Below are positions 50,243 through 59,052 of a stretch of DNA of 64,000 nt, piece by piece. Each line of letters begins with the position of its first letter. The first letter of the stretch is position 1. This stretch comes from Roseivirga sp. UBA6052 (GTDB lineage: Bacteria > Bacteroidota > Bacteroidia > Cytophagales > Cyclobacteriaceae): the NCBI GenBank assembly GCA_002427755.1, contig DIYO01000009.1, positions 251,296 through 315,295 of the forward strand, written 5' to 3'. The translations under genes and the position numbers were made by a program. The notes under the pieces are model-generated. The model was not told the DNA's origin and searched no databases. It was given only the letters and a program-made list of their open reading frames with translations.

Positions 50243-51669
50243 CTTAACCCAAAATTCCCCTCTAAATAATATTCAAACAGTTTAGGATCAGCCATGGTAT
50301 TTAGACTCGAATCGACTGCAATTTTCGACTTACCAAAACTTAACATCATTTGCATAGCTTCATGATTCAACCATTTGGTATCAAAATTTTCAAATGAAGC
50401 TTTTTCTAATTCGGATTTCAATTGTCCATTTTTAGAGCCAATTATCCACGACCATTCTCCAAGCGAAAGAACTTGATTGTGAAAAGACGTGGTCTTAAAA
50501 CCTACGCTTTGTATGGTCCTTTTCAGCATTTCAAAAGCCTCTGTTGCATAATAAGGACTGCCAGACTGGGTTATAAAGAGTCCATTATTCATTAAGACGT
50601 TATCGATCATTACGTAGAATTCTTGTGTATAGAATTGGTTAGTTAGCACATCTACAGGGTCTGGAGCATCTACAAAAACCAGGTCATAGGTTTCTTTATT
50701 TTCTACCAGAAAATCAAAAGTAAAATCATCAATTACATTAAGCTTTTCATTAGAAAAAGCATCTAGGTTGAATTTTGTAAAAAGCTCTTCTTCTCTAGCA
50801 ATTGCCACGAATTCCGGGTCTATTGGAAGAAGGTCTATACTCAAACCTTGCTTAAGTAATTCTGCAGCAATTAGTCCATTTTCGCCACCTACGATTAAGA
50901 CTTTTTCAGGGTTTATCAGAGATAGAGCAGGATAAACGAATGGTTCAAAGTAGAGCCAGGAATCGATAGTGCTAAAATGATTTACACCATTCTGATAGTA
51001 CCAATAGTTACCTTTCCAAGTGGTGACATCGACCTTCTGGAATTTAGTTTCTTCAGATAAGAGCACAAGGTCCTCATACTTCTTCTGACTTTCAAAAAAT
51101 TTAGGTTGCTCAATTCTGAAAGAAACTATAAGTAAGCCAAGAGATATGACTATAACAGCAAGACTTAACGCCTTTTGCTCCTTCCATTCTCTTGAGGCAA
51201 AAGCAACCATCACAAACAAGATCAAGGTTCCGACAAGATCAAATTGTCGCGAAAAGAAGGCAATAAGAAAGCCCGGAATCGCGAAGAAGAAGAAAATCAA
51301 ATAATGAATCTTAAATCTCTTCTCCGTAATTGGAAACTTAAAGATCGATGCAAGTGCAAATCCCAATAGAAAAGTACTCACATAATTGTAGAGTAATAAA
51401 TAATCAGTGTTAGCGTAAAACCAGAAGAAGCCTTTCAAGGAAAACAGAGCCATCGGAATTGTGGCCAGAATAACGTACTTGAGCTGTTCATTTTTCTGTA
51501 ATAGTTTTCTAAACGCAAGGAATGACCCGACTAAGAATAAAACACTTATGAGTATATCTCCTGATGGCTTTTCATAGAAATGCACATAGCTCCTAATGAA
51601 TAGCGCATAGATATAGCCTATCAATAGTGCGGCATATCCAAAAAGTCCTGTTCCTAGAAATACCCTCAC
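50239..51669 (-). CDS. Membrane-anchored polyamine aminopropyltransferase-like protein (copy 2)
   Basis: 476 residues. It has the same design as copy 1 (36113-37651): about seven N-terminal helices (about 5-195), then a SpeE-type domain. The SAM loop reads IVGGENGLIAAEL instead of GGGDGGAVREIL, so the Asp-Gly-Gly of the motif is replaced. The catalytic DAPDP is kept (VFVDAPDPVDVLTNQFYTQEFY). The C-terminal LGEWSWIIGSK, EAMQMMLSFGK and EYYLEGN align with copy 1. It overlaps its neighbours by four bases on each side, giving an ion channel - SpeE-like - FAD oxidoreductase operon. It may be a divergent or regulatory paralogue. Confidence 0.85.
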   Translation of the reverse strand: MRVFLGTGLFGYAALLIGYIYALFIRSYVHFYEKPSGDILISVLFLVGSFLAFRKLLQKNEQLKYVILATIPMALFSLKGFFWFYANTDYLLLYNYVSTFLLGFALASIFKFPITEKRFKIHYLIFFFFAIPGFLIAFFSRQFDLVGTLILFVMVAFASREWKEQKALSLAVIVISLGLLIVSFRIEQPKFFESQKKYEDLVLLSEETKFQKVDVTTWKGNYWYYQNGVNHFSTIDSWLYFEPFVYPALSLINPEKVLIVGGENGLIAAELLKQGLSIDLLPIDPEFVAIAREEELFTKFNLDAFSNEKLNVIDDFTFDFLVENKETYDLVFVDAPDPVDVLTNQFYTQEFYVMIDNVLMNNGLFITQSGSPYYATEAFEMLKRTIQSVGFKTTSFHNQVLSLGEWSWIIGSKNGQLKSELEKASFENFDTKWLNHEAMQMMLSFGKSKIAVDSSLNTMADPKLFEYYLEGNFGLR

Positions 51670-52454
51670 TCTTCTTCTTTAGCCTCCTCTTTATCTTTTT
51701 TCTGATTAGACAATTCCGATTCAAAACCAGATGCAATTATACCTGCCGGTAACGCAAAGAGTCCAACACCAAGAATGGCAATAATACCAGCCAAGAACTT
51801 CCCTAATGGGGTTATAGGATATACATCGCCATACCCAACCGTAGTTAATGTCGCGACTCCCCACCACATGGTTTGAGGAATACTTTTAAAGCTGTCAGGA
51901 TTAGCCTCAGACTCTACATAGAACATAATGGTTGACGCAAAAATAAGCAGCATCAAAAGCAAGGTAAGTGAGACTGTGAGTTCAGCCCTCCTCTTTTTGA
52001 GGACTACCGCAATAAGATTAAAGGCCAAAGAATATCTACCCAGTTTGAAGATCCTAAACAATCTGAAAAGCCTCAGAATTCTTAGTATTCGACCATCTGT
52101 GCTCGCTAAAACCAAAGGCAAATAGAATGGCAAAATGGCTAGCAAATCTATAATTGCACCTAGACTAACCATATACCTTAGCCTACCCCAGACGGGATGC
52201 TTGTATTTTTCGATAGCGGTACATGCCCATACTCTTATAACATATTCAATACTGAAAATGATGACGGATATGATCTCAAATGCATCAAAAAATGGATGAT
52301 ACTTCTCGTAAATAGGTTCAACTGTCTCAATAATCACGGCTGCAACATTCAGAAGAATCAGTCCCATGATGAACTGATCGAATCTGCGGCTTAGTAAATC
52401 TCCACCTTCAGCTCGGTTGATAGTTTTGAGAATCTTTTCCTTAGAATCGGGCAT
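51666..52454 (-). CDS. Voltage-gated-type potassium channel
   Basis: 262 residues. An S1-S4 voltage-sensor-like domain (about 22-165) has an arginine-rich S4 (DGRILRILRLFRLFRIFKLGRYS). The pore domain follows with the K+ selectivity filter TTVGYGD (about 205-211) and S6. It is followed by a short charged tail (KKDKEEAKEEE), with no RCK domain. It is the first gene of the operon with the SpeE-like and FAD proteins. K+ channels of this class occur next to PspA/DUF350/SpeE-like genes in other bacteria, which links the two clusters of this window. Confidence 0.9.
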   Translation of the reverse strand: MPDSKEKILKTINRAEGGDLLSRRFDQFIMGLILLNVAAVIIETVEPIYEKYHPFFDAFEIISVIIFSIEYVIRVWACTAIEKYKHPVWGRLRYMVSLGAIIDLLAILPFYLPLVLASTDGRILRILRLFRLFRIFKLGRYSLAFNLIAVVLKKRRAELTVSLTLLLMLLIFASTIMFYVESEANPDSFKSIPQTMWWGVATLTTVGYGDVYPITPLGKFLAGIIAILGVGLFALPAGIIASGFESELSNQKKDKEEAKEEE

Positions 52455-52517
52455 ATCAGATTTTAATGTTATTATCGTTTTTGGCTAATGCCTAATTTAA
52501 TCATAAAGTACTTTTGA

Positions 52518-53951
52518 ATGAGCCCTAGCTTGGTAATCGGTCTAATTGGCGGATATTTTGCGTTATTAATAGTTATAGCTCGACTAACTTCTAAAGGAGC
52601 AAACACTCAGACCTTTTTTACGGCCAACAGAAAAAGCCCCTGGTACTTAGTGGCCTTTGGAATGATTGGAGCATCGTTGTCTGGTGTAACCTTTATTTCA
52701 GTCCCTGGTGAGGTAGGCAATAGCTTCTTCTATTATTTTCAAGTGGTACTTGGCTATCTCTTGGGCTACTTTGTAATCGCCACAGTATTGATGCCTCTTT
52801 ACTACCGGATGAATCTGGTAACAATCTATGGTTATTTAGAAGAGCGGTTTGGCTTCTGGTCGTATAAAACAGGTTCCACGTTCTTTTTACTGAGTAGAGT
52901 AATTGGGGCTTCATTTCGTTTATTTCTTGTTGCCCTAGTACTACAAGCAGCCATCTTCGATGCTTTTAATATCCCATTCTGGGTATCTGTTTTAGTAACT
53001 ATCGTACTGATTTGGATTTACACTTTTCAAGGGGGTATAAAAACAATTGTAGTAACCGATACACTCCAGACATTCTTTATGCTTACAGCTGTAGTAGTTG
53101 TAATCATTTTGATTACGAAAGAAATGGGTATCAGCATGGGGGAAGCGATTACTCAAATTAAAGCAAGTGAGCTTTCAACCACTTTTAATTTTGAATGGGG
53201 GAATACACGATTCTTTCCTAAGCAATTTATTTCCGGAGCGTTGATTGCCATTGTCATGACAGGTTTGGATCAGGATATGATGCAAAAAAACCTGACTTGT
53301 AAAACCTTAAAAGATGCTCAGAAGAATGTCTTTTGGTTTAGTGTCGTTTTGATATTTGCCAATATTCTTTTCTTAAGCCTTGGGGTGTTGCTTTACCTAT
53401 TTGCTGCCGATAAAGGCATAACCGTTCCTGAAAGAACCGATTTACTTTTCCCAACTATAGCCTTAGAGCATTTAGGTACAACCGCAGGAGTGGTTTTTCT
53501 TTTAGGTATTACGGCTGCTGCTTATTCTAGTGCCGATTCGGCACTTACAGCCCTAACGACCTCTTTCTGCGTTGACTTCTTAGACTTTGACAAAAAGACA
53601 GAAGAAGAGAAAAAGAAAACCAGATTGAAAGTTCATATTGGGTTCTCTGCACTTCTTTTCTTGGTGATCTTGGTTTTCAATATTACTAATGATACCAGCG
53701 TAATCAATTCCATCTTTACGGCTTCGGGCTATACCTATGGACCAATCCTCGGCTTATTCAGTTTTGGCTTGCTCACCAAACGGCAGATCAAGGATAAATA
53801 CGTATTGATTATATGTATTGTCGCCCCATTATCTACCTACTTTATCGAGCAACTTGCTAATGGGTGGTTTGGCTTTTTTGTTCTAGCGCTAAATGGTGTT
53901 TTGACATTCTTAGGGTTGCTGTTGATTTCACAAAAACCAAAGGTTAAATAA
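52518..53951 (+). CDS. Sodium:solute symporter family protein
   Basis: 477 residues with about 13 helices. The SSS signature appears as ISGALIAIVMTGLDQDMMQKNLTCKTLKDAQ (about 239-269), and TAAAYSSADSALTALTTSFCVDF (about 335-357) supplies the second sodium-site serines. Substrates in this family include proline, sugars and other metabolites. None can be fixed here. It starts 63 bases from the divergent K+ channel gene. A TACTTTTG element ends one base before its ATG, so either the mRNA is leaderless or the element is fortuitous. Confidence 0.9.
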   Translation: MSPSLVIGLIGGYFALLIVIARLTSKGANTQTFFTANRKSPWYLVAFGMIGASLSGVTFISVPGEVGNSFFYYFQVVLGYLLGYFVIATVLMPLYYRMNLVTIYGYLEERFGFWSYKTGSTFFLLSRVIGASFRLFLVALVLQAAIFDAFNIPFWVSVLVTIVLIWIYTFQGGIKTIVVTDTLQTFFMLTAVVVVIILITKEMGISMGEAITQIKASELSTTFNFEWGNTRFFPKQFISGALIAIVMTGLDQDMMQKNLTCKTLKDAQKNVFWFSVVLIFANILFLSLGVLLYLFAADKGITVPERTDLLFPTIALEHLGTTAGVVFLLGITAAAYSSADSALTALTTSFCVDFLDFDKKTEEEKKKTRLKVHIGFSALLFLVILVFNITNDTSVINSIFTASGYTYGPILGLFSFGLLTKRQIKDKYVLIICIVAPLSTYFIEQLANGWFGFFVLALNGVLTFLGLLLISQKPKVK

Positions 53952-54037
53952 ACCTCTAGCCCACTTTATCAACCACTAGTTCATTGATAAAACAAGGGAC
54001 GATATGATAGGTTATTTTTGTAGCAAATTTGAAGGAT

Positions 54038-55054
54038 ATGCAAGCAAGTGCCATCTCATCCAGACCTAGATTAATCGTCTTCTTTAGTACCGCTCTATTC
54101 ATCATAGCCCTTTCAATTTTCCTGATGAAAAGCGCAACTTTCCAATCAAATCAAAGCCTACTAGCATTAGGCTCTTCAATTGACCTTGCTCTTTTAATTC
54201 CGATCATTTATTTCTTATGCATTAGAAAAACGAATATCCCGAAATTCACGATCGTACCGGTCTTTATCATCAGTTTAACGATAGCATTTCAAGTAATCCC
54301 TCAAGGTTTTCACCAAACACTCACAATCATAGAATATGCTGCAGCACCATTAGAATTGGGCTTGATTGGATTTCTGATTTACAAAGTGTCTCAGGTTAGA
54401 AAATCAATGAAGGAGCAATCTGCAAGCCGAGAAGACTTTCCTGAATTACTCAATCAAGTATTAAGAGAACTTAAATTCACTAATACACAAGCCAATATCA
54501 TCAGTTCTGAAGTTTCATTATTCTATTACACTTTTATGGGATGGAAGAAACCTGAATCTCTAGACAATCATTCATTCACTTATTACCAAACCTCAGGATA
54601 TAAAAATGTCTTTGTAGTTGCCTTATTCTTACTTCCTGTGGAGACATTTGCCCTTCATTATTGGCTGGCCACTTACTCTACTACCTTGGCTTGGATTCTG
54701 ACAGCCATTAGTATCTACAGTGTTTTCTTTATACTAGGTGATAGAAATAGTATTCGACACAGGCCTATCAAAATAGGATTAGAAACCTTACACCTGCGTA
54801 TTGGAATTCGTTGGAATACAAGCATCCATTATGATAAAATTAAAGCCATTGAACTAAGAGAAGCAGACGAGTTATCAGAAAAGTTTGCTAATCTGGCCAC
54901 TTTTGGACCCGGCAATGTGGTGATCATTTTAAAAGAGCCTATGAAACTCAAAGGTATCTATGGTATTAGCAAAAACACTGATAGAATTGCCTTGTCTATG
55001 GACAATGAGAAGGAATTTGTCTCTCTATTGCATGAGAAGATTACTAACTCGTAA
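54038..55054 (+). CDS. Multi-helix membrane protein of unknown function
   Basis: 338 residues from ATG 54038, with an earlier in-frame TTG not used. About six hydrophobic segments (about 14-36, 42-60, 68-87, 92-118, 190-212 and 218-240) precede a soluble C-terminal domain (about 245-338) with HYDKIKAIELREADELSEKF and KLKGIYGISKNTDRIALSMDNEKEFV. That domain resembles a bacterial PH-like or DUF304-type fold. A TATTTTTG element at 54013-54020 is its likely promoter. It overlaps the convergent terC gene by 11 bases. Confidence 0.7.
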   Translation: MQASAISSRPRLIVFFSTALFIIALSIFLMKSATFQSNQSLLALGSSIDLALLIPIIYFLCIRKTNIPKFTIVPVFIISLTIAFQVIPQGFHQTLTIIEYAAAPLELGLIGFLIYKVSQVRKSMKEQSASREDFPELLNQVLRELKFTNTQANIISSEVSLFYYTFMGWKKPESLDNHSFTYYQTSGYKNVFVVALFLLPVETFALHYWLATYSTTLAWILTAISIYSVFFILGDRNSIRHRPIKIGLETLHLRIGIRWNTSIHYDKIKAIELREADELSEKFANLATFGPGNVVIILKEPMKLKGIYGISKNTDRIALSMDNEKEFVSLLHEKITNS

Positions 55055-55781
55055 TCTTCTTTCTCAGCTTGAAGGCCTTCTGATTTCTTCTTCTTCTCAT
55101 ATTTAACATTTCCACAGTAAGCGAGAAGAAGACCGCAAAATAGATATAGCCTTTAGGTATGTGTTGGCCAATACCTTCCAGAACTAACATAAATCCAATA
55201 AGGATTAAGAAAGACATGGCCAGCATTTGCAATGATGGATGCTTATTAATGAAGTCCGAAATTCTTCCTGCAAAAGTCATCATTACTACCATGGCTATGG
55301 TAACAGCAACAATCATAATCATTACCTCTTGGGTTAGACCAACAGCTGTTAAAATAGAATCGAAAGAGAAGACCATATCTAGCGCAACAATCTGGAGTAT
55401 TACTTTTCCCATTGTCACTGCTTTTGTCTGCTTTTCTTCATGCTCTTCAATTTCCAAGGATTCATGAATTTCTGTTGTACTCTTACCAATCAAGAACAAT
55501 CCGCCTACAATCAATATCAAGTCTTTGATACTCACCTCATATTCAAAAGCCGTAAACAATGGCTCGGTGAAACCTATAATCCAACTGATCCCTAATAACA
55601 AGCCAATGCGCATAACCAATGCTAGCAATAGACCTAGATTTCTAGCCGACTTCTGTTGAGACTCAGGAAGCCTGTTAGAAATAATAGAAATGAAAATGAT
55701 GTTGTCTACCCCCAGAACAATCTCTAAAAAAGTAAGGGTCAACAAGGCCACAATGCCTTCAGATGTAAGTAAAACTTCCAT
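55044..55781 (-). CDS. TerC-family membrane protein
   Basis: 245 residues with seven to eight helices. The family signature LTFLEIVLGVDNIIFISII (about 16-34) carries the conserved acidic residues of TerC. The second DMVFSFDSILTAVGL (about 134-148) completes the duplicated metal-binding pattern. TerC/Alx-type proteins are linked to manganese export and to metal loading of secreted proteins. The classical tellurite-resistance role is not implied. It stands alone, followed by the ATL gene 34 bases upstream on the same strand. Confidence 0.93.
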   Translation of the reverse strand: MEVLLTSEGIVALLTLTFLEIVLGVDNIIFISIISNRLPESQQKSARNLGLLLALVMRIGLLLGISWIIGFTEPLFTAFEYEVSIKDLILIVGGLFLIGKSTTEIHESLEIEEHEEKQTKAVTMGKVILQIVALDMVFSFDSILTAVGLTQEVMIMIVAVTIAMVVMMTFAGRISDFINKHPSLQMLAMSFLILIGFMLVLEGIGQHIPKGYIYFAVFFSLTVEMLNMRRRRNQKAFKLRKKITS

Positions 55782-55815
55782 GAAAATTGATGTCGATTAG
55801 ATCAAATATAAGGGG

Positions 55816-56154
55816 TTATAATTCGAGTTCTTTGGAAGGATCCCAAAAGACTTTATCGAACTGCTGAATTTTATCATTAACTATTTCAACGCCTTCAGCC
55901 TCCAAGCGTTCTTGCATAATGGTAGGTGTACTAAAATGATGCTTACCGGTTAAAACCCCTGACCGATTTACCACTCGATGAGCGGGAAGATCATCCATAG
56001 TATGCGAGGCATTCATTGCCCAACCTACCATTCTAGCTGAACCACGAGTGCCCAAATAATGCGCAATAGCTCCGTAATTAGTGACTCTTCCTTCTGGAAT
56101 TAATCGCACTACTTCATATACATCGTTGAAAAAGTTCTGACTTTTTTCACTCAT
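55816..56154 (-). CDS. Alkyltransferase-like protein (ATL, MGMT-like without active Cys)
   Basis: 112 residues from ATG 56154 (MSEKSQNFFNDVYEVV). An upstream in-frame start would overlap the divergent peptide gene. It has the MGMT C-terminal fold: RLIPEGRVTNYGAIAHYLG, VGWAMN and LPAHRVVNRSG (about 56-66). Ala58 replaces the methyl-accepting Cys of the PCHRV motif, so it cannot repair O6-alkylguanine directly. ATLs bind the lesion and pass it to nucleotide excision repair. The Arg finger context (SARMVG) is intact. It is divergent from two small bacteriocin-like genes. Confidence 0.9.
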   Translation of the reverse strand: MSEKSQNFFNDVYEVVRLIPEGRVTNYGAIAHYLGTRGSARMVGWAMNASHTMDDLPAHRVVNRSGVLTGKHHFSTPTIMQERLEAEGVEIVNDKIQQFDKVFWDPSKELEL

Positions 56155-56203
56155 TATTTCTTCAGTGTCAAAAAATGAGACTGCAATATTTTTTCTTGAC
56201 AAT

Positions 56204-56401
56204 ATGAATAATTTTCACAACAATTTGCAAGAGCTCTCAAGGAGAGAAATGCAGAGTTTAAATGGCGGATGGTGGTTTTTGAAAGTCGTAGCTGCAGCTT
56301 TTATTGTCGGAACTTTAAACGACCCTGAAGGATCAGCAGAAGCTTTTAATGAAGGATTTGAAAGAGCAAAAAATAGAGACAGGTCAGAAAAAACATTTTA
56401 A
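56204..56401 (+). CDS. Double-glycine leader peptide 1 (bacteriocin-like)
   Basis: 65 residues from ATG 56204 (MNNFHNNLQELSRREMQSLNGG). The leader has the L..LS..EM..LNGG pattern of peptides cleaved and exported by C39-peptidase ABC transporters, with the cut after Gly-Gly at residue 22. The predicted 43-residue core starts WWFLKVVAAAFIVGTLN (hydrophobic), then is acidic and ends KNRDRSEKTF. A longer in-frame start at 56165 would add 13 residues that do not fit the leader pattern. The next gene, 10 bases on, is a second such peptide. No transporter or immunity gene is adjacent. Confidence 0.65.
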   Translation: MNNFHNNLQELSRREMQSLNGGWWFLKVVAAAFIVGTLNDPEGSAEAFNEGFERAKNRDRSEKTF

Positions 56402-56411
56402 TTTAAAGACC

Positions 56412-56588
56412 ATGAAAGAATTAACGAATAAAGAATTATCGCAAATCTATGGTGGTAGACCATGGTACAAAAGAGTATGGGATTTCATTGGAGAGTTAGC
56501 TGGTGAATTGACCGAACCTCATGATTGGCGAACTGTCAATGGTGTAGGTCTTGGGAGTAATTGGAGAGAGAAAATGAAAGAAAACTGA
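56412..56588 (+). CDS. Double-glycine leader peptide 2 (bacteriocin-like)
   Basis: 58 residues from ATG 56412 (MKELTNKELSQIYGG), the textbook short leader with KEL..I.GG and cleavage after residue 15. The 43-residue core begins RPWYKRVWDFIGELAGEL and ends GSNWREKMKEN. It is amphipathic, with basic start and end. Like peptide 1, its core is exactly 43 residues and rich in Trp, suggesting a two-peptide pair. It is followed by a strong bidirectional terminator at 56595-56628. Maturation and export machinery must lie elsewhere. Confidence 0.65.
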   Translation: MKELTNKELSQIYGGRPWYKRVWDFIGELAGELTEPHDWRTVNGVGLGSNWREKMKEN

Positions 56589-56594
56589 TTAATT

Positions 56595-56628
56595 AAAAAA
56601 GTCCTAACCTTAAGGAAAGGACTTTTTT
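56595..56628. terminator. Bidirectional terminator after the peptide pair
   Basis: AAAAAAGTCC pairs with GGACTTTTTT around a variable AT-rich loop. Both flanks carry T/A runs, so it can stop transcripts of the peptide genes (+) and of the NSS transporter (-). Confidence 0.85.
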
Positions 56629-56656
56629 ATTACTGTTTTGTTAGTAGATAGTCGAA

Positions 56657-58054
56657 CTAACCACCTCCAGCAAATGTCCCAAATACTCCTACCATATTTA
56701 ACAGCACCAAAAGAATTACAAGAGGGCATACATATCTAATAAAGAATACAAAGGCATTAGACGCAAAAGTTCCAGCCCTCCATCTAGGCGAACCATTATC
56801 TAGCTCAGACACTATATTATTGATTGGCATTTTCCAAGAAACATATATACATGTTACAAGGGCTACAACTACTATAAAGAATTCTCCGAATAAATAGTCA
56901 ACAATATTTTGAAATCCAGTCTTTGGTGCATCTAACCAAGGCAATGAAAGTGACATTTCTGTAAACATATCACTTGCACCCCACGAAAGAGCTGAAGGAA
57001 TTCCAAAGATAAAAAGTAAAACACCAACCACCCATGCAGATTTACTACGTGTCCATTTCTTTTCATCCATAAAATATGATGCTGGAACTTCAAGCATAGA
57101 AATGGACGAAGTAAGAGCAGCAACCATCAAAAGTAAAAAGAAAAATGCCCCAATGATAGCGCCACCAGGCATACCTGAAAACACATCAGGTAACACTTCA
57201 AAAACTAATGCTGGACCTGAAGCGGGATCTTTTCCAAGAGCAAATACTGCAGGGAAGATCATAAAACCGGCCATAAGAGCTACACCAGCATCCATAAATC
57301 CGACCCATGTACCGCTACTAATAATATTTGATGATTTAGGTAGATAGGAACCGTAAGTAATCATAATACCCCATCCTATGCTCATGGAGAAAAATGCTTG
57401 ACCTAAGGCCGCTAAAATAGAGTTCCCGTCAATCTTACTAAAATCTGGTTTCATATAGAACTCAACACCTTTCATAGCGCCCTCAAGTGTTAAACTACGA
57501 ACAGCAACAATTGCAATCAAAACAAACAGAATTGGCATTAAGATTTTAGCCGCCTTTTCAATTCCACCAGAAACACCTAGTCTTACTATTGCAATAGTCG
57601 CAATTATAAAGATTGCCATTAAACCAATGGTCAATGGTCCATTAGCTGCAAAGTCATTGAAAGTTTGCGTTGAACCAGTAATAGTTTTTCCTATATATCC
57701 GATTGTCCATCCGGCAATATTGCCGTAAAAAGAGAGTACAAAAAAACTCACTAATACTGCTAATACAGCTCCTAAACCCATAAAAAATGGATTTGCCCCT
57801 GTATCTTTAAAAGCTCCGATAGTTCCTTTTTTAGTAAATCTACCAAACCCCATTTCTGTGAACAGGAGCGGTATACCAATTAATAATACACAGGCTAGGT
57901 AGACTAGAACAAAGGCTCCGCCACCATATTGACCAGTTATATAAGGGAAACGCCAAATGTTTCCAAGTCCCACTGCTGAACCAGCAGCGGCCATGATGAA
58001 TCCAAATTTGGACCCCCATTCGCCCCGATTGTCGGAAGGTGCACTCATCGCCAT
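56657..58054 (-). CDS. Sodium-dependent transporter, NSS family
   Basis: 465 residues with 11-12 helices. The N-terminal NSS signature SKFGFIMAAAGSAVGLGNIWRFPYITGQYGGGAFV (about 14-48) contains the unwound TM1 segment that binds Na+ and substrate. The FFSMSIGWGIMITYGSYLPK stretch is TM6/TM7. Family members (LeuT, tryptophan and other neutral amino acid transporters) co-transport Na+. The substrate is not evident. It is monocistronic and flanked by the bidirectional terminator. A start at the third codon is equally possible. Confidence 0.93.
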   Translation of the reverse strand: MAMSAPSDNRGEWGSKFGFIMAAAGSAVGLGNIWRFPYITGQYGGGAFVLVYLACVLLIGIPLLFTEMGFGRFTKKGTIGAFKDTGANPFFMGLGAVLAVLVSFFVLSFYGNIAGWTIGYIGKTITGSTQTFNDFAANGPLTIGLMAIFIIATIAIVRLGVSGGIEKAAKILMPILFVLIAIVAVRSLTLEGAMKGVEFYMKPDFSKIDGNSILAALGQAFFSMSIGWGIMITYGSYLPKSSNIISSGTWVGFMDAGVALMAGFMIFPAVFALGKDPASGPALVFEVLPDVFSGMPGGAIIGAFFFLLLMVAALTSSISMLEVPASYFMDEKKWTRSKSAWVVGVLLFIFGIPSALSWGASDMFTEMSLSLPWLDAPKTGFQNIVDYLFGEFFIVVVALVTCIYVSWKMPINNIVSELDNGSPRWRAGTFASNAFVFFIRYVCPLVILLVLLNMVGVFGTFAGGG

Positions 58055-58144
58055 AAGCTTAGTCTTTAGATTATTTGTTAAGGTTTCTTAGATAATAAGC
58101 CGTGAATATATTGAAAATAGGCCAAGTATCAACGTTAATTCACC

Positions 58145-59050
58145 TCAATGGCCGAAGCCCATCTGTTCTGCAAGTATGGCAATTCCCTCATCAAACGATC
58201 TTGGATCATAGCCCAAATCACGTTTTGCCTTGTCGATTATAAAACCAGTTTTGGGTGGTCTTTTTGCAGTTTGAGTAAAACTAGATGCATCTGCCCTAGT
58301 CATAGTAGAAGTATCTAAATTGAAGAAGTCGGCTGTTTTATTAGCCATATCAAAAGGAGTAAGTAGATCTTTTCCACTGATGTTATAAACTCCTTCAGCT
58401 TTCTTTTCGGCTATTAAATAGCAACCAATAGCTAAATCTTCAGCTAAGGTCGGACTACGTAATTGATCATCTACAACCTTAATGTCTTTACCAGCTTCTA
58501 AGCTTCCTTTAACCCAAAGAATAATATTGCTGCGGCTCATATCATGTGCTATCCCATAAACCAATACGGTTCTTGCTATCCCATATTTGATATTGGATTT
58601 AAATAGACGTTGCTCTGCTGCCAGCTTGCTATCACCGTAGTAACTCACAGGATTAGGAGCACCTTCCTCATCATAAGGACCGGCCTCTCCATCGAAAATG
58701 AAATCAGTAGAAAGATGAACAAGAAATGCATTGGCCTTTTCACAAGCTTCTATAATGTATTCCACCGCATCTACATTCAGTTTCCAGCATGCTTCTCTCT
58801 CAGTTTCACATTGATCCACATTAGTCATTGCAGCCGTATGAATCACTACATCTGGCTTAACCTCACCAATCACTTCATTAACTTCTTCTCGATTGGTGAT
58901 ATCCATTGACCGATAGGTGTATTTTTCCTCGGGAATAGGTAAGCGATTCTTACCTCGGGCAGTTGCGATCAACTCGTCACCCTTGTCTAAGATCAGTTTT
59001 ACAAGTTTCTGACCTAACAATCCGTTACTTCCTGTGATTAGTATTTTCAT
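58145..59050 (-). CDS. dTDP-4-dehydrorhamnose reductase-like SDR
   Basis: 301 residues of the extended short-chain dehydrogenase fold. The NAD(P) motif GSNGLLGQKL (about 7-16), HTAAMTNVDQCE, LSTDFIFDGEAGPYDE and the catalytic YYGDSKLAAE (Tyr-x3-Lys, about 131-140) match RfbD/RmlD proteins. The protein may supply dTDP-rhamnose or a related sugar for surface polysaccharide. No other rml genes are present. It is the last gene of the run headed by the GlmU-like gene, two bases after a cyclophilin gene. Confidence 0.85.
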   Translation of the reverse strand: MKILITGSNGLLGQKLVKLILDKGDELIATARGKNRLPIPEEKYTYRSMDITNREEVNEVIGEVKPDVVIHTAAMTNVDQCETEREACWKLNVDAVEYIIEACEKANAFLVHLSTDFIFDGEAGPYDEEGAPNPVSYYGDSKLAAEQRLFKSNIKYGIARTVLVYGIAHDMSRSNIILWVKGSLEAGKDIKVVDDQLRSPTLAEDLAIGCYLIAEKKAEGVYNISGKDLLTPFDMANKTADFFNLDTSTMTRADASSFTQTAKRPPKTGFIIDKAKRDLGYDPRSFDEGIAILAEQMGFGH

Positions 59051-59052
59051 GA

